From contig CAYNNP010000224.1 of the NCBI GenBank assembly GCA_964398215.1, positions 1 through 10,799 of the forward strand: a stretch of 10,799 nucleotides of DNA, in the 5' to 3' direction. Both the position numbers and the translations under genes were made by a program. Shown piece by piece: positions 5,437-10,799 of this stretch (position 1 is the first letter of the stretch; each line of letters begins with the position of its first letter). This DNA comes from CAYNNP01 sp964398215 (GTDB taxonomy: Bacteria; Planctomycetota; Planctomycetia; Pirellulales; Pirellulaceae). The notes below the pieces were generated by a model. The model saw only the letters and a program-made list of their open reading frames with translations. It did no database searches and was not told the origin of the DNA.

Positions 5437-7617
5437 TTAATTCTGAATTACAAACTCGGGGGCGTTGATCAATGCCCACATTAAATCTTCGATCACTCCG
5501 CGTCGATTCTTTGCAGAATCGATCAGATTGGTTGTGTACAACTGTTCGGCTTGGTTCGGCAATCTTGAAAACGCGGATAAGTATAGCTCCTGGGCAATCT
5601 GTGCCGATGCCAATTTGCTCTCTGCGAGTCGCTTGGCACGTGATTGATCGCTGCGAATTCGCCCATCAAGCTCTCGAGAGTTCATCAAGTGCAATGACTG
5701 GGTGACTGACGAATCTGCCATTCTTTCGCAGGGCGGATCCTGGTTCTCGTTCGGTCGCCCGAAGGTATCTAAAAACATTGAATCGACACGATGCGTCCAA
5801 ACTTGGCTGGGCCGAGAACCCTTCGCCATGCCGGGCAAATTAGAATCCGTTTCGGACACATCGGCGATCGCATCCAATAGAACTTCGGCGCGAAATTGAT
5901 GGCGATAATGTCGGGAGTAATTCAACCGATCGGCAGCGTTGTTTTCCGAAGGCTCCGAGCGTAAAGCGTAAACGTTCGACAAGGCAATCGTTTTGATCAG
6001 GTCTTTTAGATCGTAGCCGGATTGCTGAAAGTGATCTGCAAGAGCGTCCAACAAGGCGGGGTTGGTCGGCGGATTCGTGCTGCGCAGATCGTCAACCGGT
6101 TCAACGATCCCACGTCCCATCATCAGCCCCCAAACACGATTGACCTGAACTTTTGCAAAGTAATCGTTTTCAGGCGAAGTCATCCAGTCAGCAAGCGATT
6201 CGCGAGGATCATCGCCATCCGCGATCGCGCTTGCTTGACCAAACAGCGGTTGTGGCGAAAGCGTTTCTCCGGTCACGGGATGTTTGACCGATCCGTTTGT
6301 GGAAACAAAAATGATTTCTTCGCTGCCAGAGATTGGAGGTGAAAGCCCCGTGCCCTTGTGTCCAACTTTGGAAAAAAAGGCTGCGAACTGGTAGAAGTCT
6401 TTTTGGCTCCAGCGCTCAAATGGATGGTGATGACACTTTGCGCAGTCCAAGCGAACGCCCAAGAACAATTGGCTAACCATCGTTGCGACTTCATCCGGCG
6501 ATCGACGGTCACGATACAAAGTCGGAGCACCGCTTTGCCACGTACTGCCCTTGGCGGTTACCAAACGCCTGACGAATTTGTCGTAGGGAACGTCTTGGCG
6601 GAATTGTTCGCGAATCCAATTGTCATAAGCCAATACGGTTTTGATGCCAACACGATAAGGATTTGGTCGCAACAGATCCGCCCACTGATTGGCCCAATGA
6701 TCAACGTACTCGGGACGATCCAAAAGCTGTTGGACAAGCTTCTCGCGTTTATCAGGATCGTCACTTTCCAAGTAGTTGCGGGCTTCGTCAGCCGAAGGCA
6801 ATCGACCTATCAAGTCCGTGAACAACCGACGCAAAAGAACATGCTGCTCGGCTGCCTGCGATGGTTTGATCGACAGTTTTTGAAGCTTCTGGTAAACCAG
6901 AGTGTCAATGAAGTTATTGGCGGGGAGCGTTTCAAAAAATGCTGCAGCAATATTTTCAGATTGAGGAATCAGAACATTTGCCACACAAATCTGATTCATG
7001 TACCTAGCCATGATCGCGGTCTCGCCAGGAATCGTACCAGCGGTCAACTGGCCGGTCTCGTTGACGTCGACTACTGCGGCATCATTGGACAGATACGTCG
7101 TCATGTGCGTCACATCGCGCGTCGTTTTGTCACTGTATGTCGCCATGACCGACAACTGAGATGCTTGGTTTGGCTTGAGTGAAAAATCGGTTTGCTTGAG
7201 GTGGACCGCCTGCAATGTTGGTTCGTTGGGGATCGACCGCGGCGCGCCTTGGGCGATCCAGTGCATCAGAAGCTTGTAAGGTTCCGATTCGACATCAAAA
7301 CGTTTGCCGCCACCATGGGGATCTTTGCCGATGGCCTTTCGTAGCAGGAGACTGGATTCGGGCGCGGCAAGCGAAAGGCGTCTGCCACGGGCGTGACTGA
7401 CCAGAGCCGCAAAATCAAAATCTGAATCAAAGCCTAGCAGCGAGAGTTGAAAGCCGTTTTGCCCGCGCTGCTTGCCATGGCAGGCGCCAGCATTGCAACC
7501 GTGGGCGGTTAGGATGGGCTGAATATCAAGCTGAAAAGAAACGGGTTTTTCGGACTGAGCATGCGAACCGATGGCGCAAATGATCGTTGCGACAATCGCG
7601 AATCGCAGAATGCTCAT
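5437..7617 (-). CDS. Secreted PSCyt1-like / Big_2 / DUF1549 / DUF1553 protein
   Basis: This 726-aa protein is probably exported. The ATG at 7617 gives a clean Sec signal (MSILRFAIVATIICAIGSHA). The frame stays open to 7800, but the extra 61 residues are proline-rich and overlap the candidate promoter, so I reject them. Domains in order: a cytochrome-c-like region (about 25-130) with CNAGACHG at 41-48, a CX4CH spacing; a Big_2-like Ig fold (about 143-214); DUF1549/PSCyt2 (about 235-430) with LFTDLIGRLPSADEA and CAKCHHHPFERW (CXXCH at 392-396); and DUF1553/PSD1 (about 473-726) with VNRVWGLMMGRGIVEPVDDL and ending in WALINAPEFVIQN. The CXXCH site could bind haem c if the maturation system acts on it. 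The role is unknown; redox-linked or polymer-degrading roles have been proposed for planctomycetes. It is the first gene of the secreted set, 19 nt before the DUF1501 gene. Confidence 0.9.
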   Translation of the reverse strand: MSILRFAIVATIICAIGSHAQSEKPVSFQLDIQPILTAHGCNAGACHGKQRGQNGFQLSLLGFDSDFDFAALVSHARGRRLSLAAPESSLLLRKAIGKDPHGGGKRFDVESEPYKLLMHWIAQGAPRSIPNEPTLQAVHLKQTDFSLKPNQASQLSVMATYSDKTTRDVTHMTTYLSNDAAVVDVNETGQLTAGTIPGETAIMARYMNQICVANVLIPQSENIAAAFFETLPANNFIDTLVYQKLQKLSIKPSQAAEQHVLLRRLFTDLIGRLPSADEARNYLESDDPDKREKLVQQLLDRPEYVDHWANQWADLLRPNPYRVGIKTVLAYDNWIREQFRQDVPYDKFVRRLVTAKGSTWQSGAPTLYRDRRSPDEVATMVSQLFLGVRLDCAKCHHHPFERWSQKDFYQFAAFFSKVGHKGTGLSPPISGSEEIIFVSTNGSVKHPVTGETLSPQPLFGQASAIADGDDPRESLADWMTSPENDYFAKVQVNRVWGLMMGRGIVEPVDDLRSTNPPTNPALLDALADHFQQSGYDLKDLIKTIALSNVYALRSEPSENNAADRLNYSRHYRHQFRAEVLLDAIADVSETDSNLPGMAKGSRPSQVWTHRVDSMFLDTFGRPNENQDPPCERMADSSVTQSLHLMNSRELDGRIRSDQSRAKRLAESKLASAQIAQELYLSAFSRLPNQAEQLYTTNLIDSAKNRRGVIEDLMWALINAPEFVIQN

Positions 7618-7675
7618 CAAGTGAACTGGTGGTGGGGGTGGGAAAGCCAAAAAGCGCGGCTTGTGGTGGGCTTCT

Positions 7676-7704
7676 ATTCTACACAACCCGACAAAGAGTG
7701 TTAG
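7676..7704 (-). promoter_or_regulatory. Candidate sigma-70-like promoter for the secreted three-gene set
   Basis: Read on the minus strand, CTAACA (7699-7704) and TAGAAT (7676-7681) are 17 nt apart. They match the -35 consensus at 4 of 6 positions and the -10 consensus at 5 of 6. Initiation would fall near 7669, giving a leader of about 50 nt before the ATG at 7617. The site lies inside the longer open frame that runs to 7800, which argues for the shorter start. The consensus match is modest and planctomycete promoters are poorly known. Confidence 0.35.
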
Positions 7705-7803
7705 GTAAACAAAAACTGGGGATTCAGCGACAGTTTTGCGCCCAAATTGCCATGCCTTGCGTGCCTGATACCAGTGGTTAGATTCTGTATTAGTTACCAA
7801 TTC

Positions 7804-7807
7804 AGGA
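7804..7807 (+). promoter_or_regulatory. Shine-Dalgarno site of the rhomboid gene
   Basis: AGGA lies 7 nt before the ATG at 7815. It favours this start over the in-frame ATG at 7824. Confidence 0.5.
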
Positions 7808-7814
7808 CGCAGAA

Positions 7815-8378
7815 ATGAAAGCGATGCAAAAACGACTTTACTTCGTCGGGATTTTTGTGCTTTCGCTTTGGCTGGTGTTTATCGTCGATTGCATTGTCCC
7901 ACAAGACATTCACGAATGGGGAATCATACCCCGTACCATTGGCGGTTTGGTGGGCATTCCACTCTCCCCGTTCTTGCACGCTAGCTTGACCCATTTGTTG
8001 GGCAACACGATTTCGCTCGCGATTTTGTTGTCGCTGTTGGTTGGGACCCGCAGCCGCCCCTGGTTGGTCGTCGGTGCGATCGCGTTGCTGGGCGGAGCAT
8101 TACTTTGGCTGATGGGAACCAGCAACAACCATATCGGAGCGAGCGGGATCGCGTTTGGTTTGATCGCCTACATGTTGGTCACAGGGTTCGTTGAAAGAAA
8201 GCCGAAGTCGATTGCAATCGCTCTGGCAGTCGCGTTCTTTTTTGGGGGCACGCTCATTAGCGGTGTGATTCCGAAGCTGGGTTCCAACGTGTCTTGGGAC
8301 GGCCATCTATTCGGGGCCATTGCCGGTGCAGGAGTCGCGTACTTTCTGCATGAAAAGAACAAACGTATGTCGTGGTGA
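7815..8378 (+). CDS. Rhomboid-family intramembrane serine protease
   Basis: This 187-aa inner-membrane protein would cleave transmembrane substrates within the bilayer. The catalytic Ser110 sits in GASG (108-111) and the partner His164 in WDGHLFGAIAGAG (161-173). His60 and Asn64 in LTHLLGN fit the conserved oxyanion residues of rhomboids. About six membrane segments can be read (roughly 8-28, 60-78, 83-100, 108-124, 133-152, 161-178), a minimal bacterial rhomboid core without an extra domain. The loop with PLSPFLHASLTH precedes the second segment, as expected for the family. The ATG at 7815 is chosen for its AGGA site. The gene is divergent from the secreted operon and is followed by a gap, so it appears to be transcribed alone. 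Both catalytic residues are present, so it should be active. The substrate is unknown. Confidence 0.93.
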   Translation: MKAMQKRLYFVGIFVLSLWLVFIVDCIVPQDIHEWGIIPRTIGGLVGIPLSPFLHASLTHLLGNTISLAILLSLLVGTRSRPWLVVGAIALLGGALLWLMGTSNNHIGASGIAFGLIAYMLVTGFVERKPKSIAIALAVAFFFGGTLISGVIPKLGSNVSWDGHLFGAIAGAGVAYFLHEKNKRMSW

Positions 8379-8668
8379 CTCGCACCGAACGTATTCGCCA
8401 CCCAAATCCGTGATGCGGGTCGCCCCAGCAACCGTAGCGATTCGCGGGACTTTGGACGGAGTTCCAACAGGCAGCTTGGGCCAGACGCGGGTTAAATGTT
8501 TGCAAGTGCTCTGTTAGGCTCTGTGGCCCTGATCATTAGCGGCAAAAATGCTGGCCACCAATAAACGGCCCTTTTTAAGCATCTCGGAACGACGGATTGC
8601 GTCGCTCGCGTTTACAATCGACTGCCCTAGAGTCACCGCTATTCATCCACTTCCAGTCCGAGCCACCC
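8379..8668. other. Intergenic region between rhomboid and pseudouridine synthase genes
   Basis: This is 290 nt without a supportable gene. The open frame of the next gene extends upstream to a TTG at 8597, but the residues added are unlike the family. Weak structures are GTGGCC (8523-8528) pairing with GGCCAC (8553-8558), a further GGCC at 8567-8570, and a T-run at 8572-8576. Together they could be a poor terminator for the rhomboid gene. The promoter of the rluB-like/pyrK pair should also be here, but I see no convincing match. Confidence 0.4.
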
Positions 8669-9901
8669 ATGCCACGTAAAGGCAAACGCAAAAAGATCGC
8701 TTCACCAAAGAAGAAGGCGGGACCGTCCAGTATTCGCTTGAATCGGTTGCTGGCTGCTGCTGGGTTCGGAAGTCGCCGTCAATGCGATGAATTGATTCAA
8801 GAAGGGCGAGTGGAGATTGATGGCGAAATTGTGGTCAAGCTGGCCACGACCGTTAGCAACGACAGCAAGGTTTACGTTGACGGTTCGCTGCTGAAGAAAC
8901 AGCGATTGGTCTATTACGCGGTCAATAAACCGGTTGGCGTCGTTACCACCAATCGCGATCCACAGGGCCGGCCACGCGTAATCGACTTGGTTCCCAACAC
9001 CGAGCGTGTGTTTGCGGTCGGTCGACTTGATCGTAACAGTGAAGGCCTGATCCTGTTGACCAATGACGGCGAATTGGCTCAGCAACTTGCTCATCCAAAG
9101 TTTGGTGTCAAAAAAATCTATCGTGTTACCGTTGCTGGCAAAGTCGACGGTGAAACGATGAAGCAGATGCGCCGCGGAATCTATATCTCTGACGGACATG
9201 TCAAAGTAGAAGGCGCAAAGGTCCTGAAGTCTCGATCGCGGTCAACTGAACTTGAAATCACACTTCGCGAGGGCAAGAACCGAGAGATTCGCCGGATTCT
9301 GGCAAGGCTCGGCAACAAAGTCCAGCATCTTCGTCGGATCGCGATCGGTCCCTTGCGTTTGGGTGACATGCCAGCGGGCGCCCACCGCCGATTGACTTCG
9401 ACAGAAATAAAGAAACTGCGCGAGCAATCTTCGACTGAATTGACTGCTGATGACACGCAGAGCAAACCGAAGCAACAGAAGACTTCGAAGAAGCGATCTG
9501 GACCGAAAAAGAAGATCGGCGTCGCCAAACCAAAGCAACGTATCCAGCCGCAACTGGAGTCTGATTTTGCAGCTGATGACGATCCGAATATGTCGGTCTT
9601 CGACGTCGGCCTGGAAAGCCCGACTAAGCCAGGTGCCGTGATCGGTGCTGATGCAAGCGATGAAGAACCCCCGCGACCACGTCGATCATCGACCGGGCGC
9701 AAAAAAAGTGCCACTAAGAAACGAAGCACAGCACGCGGTGGCGCAAAGAAGAAACGCGTTACGAAAAAAAGCGGTACAAAAAAGCGTACCACAAAGAAGA
9801 AAAAGAGCAGTAAGAAACCGACCAGCAAACCACGACGTGGAGCTGGCCGGACTCCGAAGCCTAAGACACGAAAGACCAGCAAGAAAGGAAGACGCAGGTA
9901 G
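8669..9901 (+). CDS. RsuA/RluB-family pseudouridine synthase with long basic C-terminal tail
   Basis: This 410-aa enzyme converts a uridine in rRNA to pseudouridine; the site is probably in 23S rRNA if it is RluB-like. After a basic N-terminus (MPRKGKRKKI), residues about 22-70 form an S4 RNA-binding domain (RLNRLLAAAGFGSRRQCDEL). Residues about 80-245 form the catalytic domain, with NKPVGVVTT, GRLDRNSEGLILLTNDGELA carrying the catalytic Asp121, and EGKNREIRRI (201-210). Residues about 250-410 are a disordered-looking tail. A short acidic, Pro-containing stretch (about 296-336) is followed by Lys/Arg/Ser/Thr-rich sequence such as KKRTTKKKKSSKK, resembling histone H1 tails. Typical family members are about 230-300 aa, so the tail is a large addition. 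The ATG at 8669 is chosen; an earlier TTG at 8597 is less likely. pyrK starts 2 nt after the stop. RluB is preferred over RsuA on context and general similarity only. Confidence 0.88.
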   Translation: MPRKGKRKKIASPKKKAGPSSIRLNRLLAAAGFGSRRQCDELIQEGRVEIDGEIVVKLATTVSNDSKVYVDGSLLKKQRLVYYAVNKPVGVVTTNRDPQGRPRVIDLVPNTERVFAVGRLDRNSEGLILLTNDGELAQQLAHPKFGVKKIYRVTVAGKVDGETMKQMRRGIYISDGHVKVEGAKVLKSRSRSTELEITLREGKNREIRRILARLGNKVQHLRRIAIGPLRLGDMPAGAHRRLTSTEIKKLREQSSTELTADDTQSKPKQQKTSKKRSGPKKKIGVAKPKQRIQPQLESDFAADDDPNMSVFDVGLESPTKPGAVIGADASDEEPPRPRRSSTGRKKSATKKRSTARGGAKKKRVTKKSGTKKRTTKKKKSSKKPTSKPRRGAGRTPKPKTRKTSKKGRRR

Positions 9902-9903
9902 TT

Positions 9904-10782
9904 ATGTCCGAATTGCACGCGCCATACTGCGCCGATGATCTTGTGCAGTGCGAATCCCCGATCGTCGAACAAGAAATGATCGCAACGGAGACCTTTCGTC
10001 TGCGTGTTGCGGCGCCGGATATCGCGGCTCAGGTTGTACCTGGTCATTTCGTAATGATTCGCATCAGCGGTACTGACGCCCCGCTGATCGGACGCGCACT
10101 TGCTGTCTACGATGTGGTCGCCAACGACACGGGAATGCCAACGTTTATCGACTTGGTCTACATCCGCAAAGGTGTGATGACAACGGCGCTTGCCAGTAGT
10201 CCTGCAGGTACTGATGTGACAATTTGGGGACCGCTGGGAAATGGGTTTTCCAATCGATCCTGCGATCGTTTGATCATGGTCGCTGGCGGGATCGGCCAAA
10301 CGCCGATGTTGCTACTGGGAAAGGAAGCACTTGGTGCCTCCAGTTTCGGCAATCCCGCCCGCGAAAATGGCTGGGCCAAAAATACGGAACTGATCTACGG
10401 CGCCAGAGACGCTTCGTTACTGGCTGGTGTGGATGACTTTCAGAGAGCAGGTTTTCAATTGCATCTTTGTACCGACGACGGGTCGCGCGGCGTCGCCAAG
10501 CGTACACCCGCTGTACTAGCTGATCGACTTGCAGAGTTGCCTGAAGGTGAAAAGATCCGCGTTGCGACCTGTGGTCCTGAGATCATGATGGAAAAAGTCG
10601 CCGAGATCTGCGCCGAGAAAAATGTGGATTGCCAAGTCAGCATGGAGACGCCGATGGCATGCGGGATCGGCATTTGTTTTTCTTGCGTCGCGAAAGTCCG
10701 TCAGGATGGTCCCGAAGAGTGGGACTATAAACGAACATGCGTCGAAGGTCCGATCTTTGACGCTAACAAGATCGTTTGGTAA
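9904..10782 (+). CDS. pyrK: Dihydroorotate dehydrogenase electron-transfer subunit PyrK
   Basis: This 292-aa cytoplasmic flavoprotein passes electrons from the class 1B dihydroorotate dehydrogenase PyrD to NAD+ in pyrimidine synthesis. Residues about 20-112 form the FAD-binding barrel (PGHFVMIRI, RALAVYD, GPLGNGF). Residues about 120-235 form the NAD-binding fold (MVAGGIGQTPM, ELIYGARD, VATCGPEIMM). The C-terminus carries the 2Fe-2S ligands Cys253, Cys258, Cys261 and Cys279 (MACGIGICFSCVAKV, then YKRTCVEGPIFDANKIVW), a spacing typical of PyrK. The ATG at 9904 comes 2 nt after the previous stop, with AAAGGAAG (9884-9891) and AGG (9896-9898) as possible ribosome contacts, so translation is probably coupled. 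A pyrD gene is not visible in the window. All key residues are present. Other ferredoxin-reductase-like proteins share the fold, but the Cys pattern and C-terminal motif favour PyrK. Confidence 0.92.
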   Translation: MSELHAPYCADDLVQCESPIVEQEMIATETFRLRVAAPDIAAQVVPGHFVMIRISGTDAPLIGRALAVYDVVANDTGMPTFIDLVYIRKGVMTTALASSPAGTDVTIWGPLGNGFSNRSCDRLIMVAGGIGQTPMLLLGKEALGASSFGNPARENGWAKNTELIYGARDASLLAGVDDFQRAGFQLHLCTDDGSRGVAKRTPAVLADRLAELPEGEKIRVATCGPEIMMEKVAEICAEKNVDCQVSMETPMACGIGICFSCVAKVRQDGPEEWDYKRTCVEGPIFDANKIVW

Positions 10783-10799
10783 TTACATCTGAGGGCAAA

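Noticed and set aside
6358..7182. Plus-strand open frame (274 codons)
   Set aside because: It lies wholly opposite the DUF1549/DUF1553 gene, which has clear domain motifs. The peptide has no recognisable domain.
7618..7800. N-terminal extension of the DUF1549/DUF1553 protein to 7800
   Set aside because: The ATG at 7617 gives a clean signal peptide. The extension is proline-rich and would bury it, and it also covers a candidate promoter.
7741..7800. Possible promoter for the rhomboid gene
   Set aside because: TTGCGT and TAGATT with 16-nt spacing match the consensus poorly (3 of 6 and 4 of 6), so they were not called.
8523..8576. Possible intrinsic terminator after the rhomboid gene (GTGGCC/GGCCAC stems and a T-run)
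   Set aside because: The 6-bp stem has a 24-nt loop and the T-run does not follow it directly. A 4-bp GGCC/GGCC alternative is too weak.
8597..8668. TTG start of the pseudouridine synthase at 8597
   Set aside because: It adds 24 residues unlike the family, while ATG 8669 begins with the basic stretch that precedes the S4 domain.
9181..10299. Minus-strand open frame (372 codons)
   Set aside because: It is antisense to the Lys-rich tail of the pseudouridine synthase and to pyrK. Its Phe/Leu-rich runs are just the complement of AAG/AAA codons, not real membrane segments.

Overview
The window looks like a piece of a planctomycete chromosome, most likely of the Rhodopirellula/Pirellulaceae type. 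The main evidence is a minus-strand set of three genes typical of that phylum: a secreted PSCyt1/Big_2/DUF1549/DUF1553 protein, a DUF1501 protein with a Tat-type leader, and a secreted protein with two PPC-like domains. Moderate GC content, frequent TTG starts, weak Shine-Dalgarno sites and dispersed-looking palindromes fit the same origin. No rRNA, tRNA, CRISPR array, insertion sequence or prophage module was seen.

Layout. At 1-90 there is the possible tail of a gene cut by the left edge. At 91-891 two plus-strand XRE-type helix-turn-helix regulators lie 12 nt apart. They face a minus-strand WYL-family regulator (1041-2039), and a perfect 10-bp palindrome (979-1000) sits in the gap between them. 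The gap at 2040-2458 has no gene and ends in a long near-perfect inverted repeat (2396-2456). That repeat starts 2 nt beyond the stop of the PPC gene and could end its transcript. The three-gene secreted set (7617 down to 2459) is read right to left: DUF1549/DUF1553, then DUF1501, then PPC. A candidate promoter lies at 7676-7704. On the other side of this divergent region is a small rhomboid protease (7815-8378). After a gap of about 290 nt, a pseudouridine synthase of the RsuA/RluB family (8669-9901) with a very basic, histone-H1-like C-terminal tail is followed 2 nt later by pyrK (9904-10782), the electron-transfer subunit of dihydroorotate dehydrogenase.

How the genes work together. The XRE pair and the WYL protein are local regulators whose targets cannot be read here. 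The secreted set probably acts outside the cytoplasmic membrane as a functional unit. Such sets are abundant in planctomycetes, but their biochemistry is largely unknown. The rluB-like/pyrK pair joins rRNA modification and pyrimidine synthesis in one apparent transcript. I did not find a clearly new system. The items most worth a second look are the basic tail on the pseudouridine synthase, the two palindromic elements that bracket the WYL regulator, and the tandem XRE pair with a coiled-coil N-terminus.
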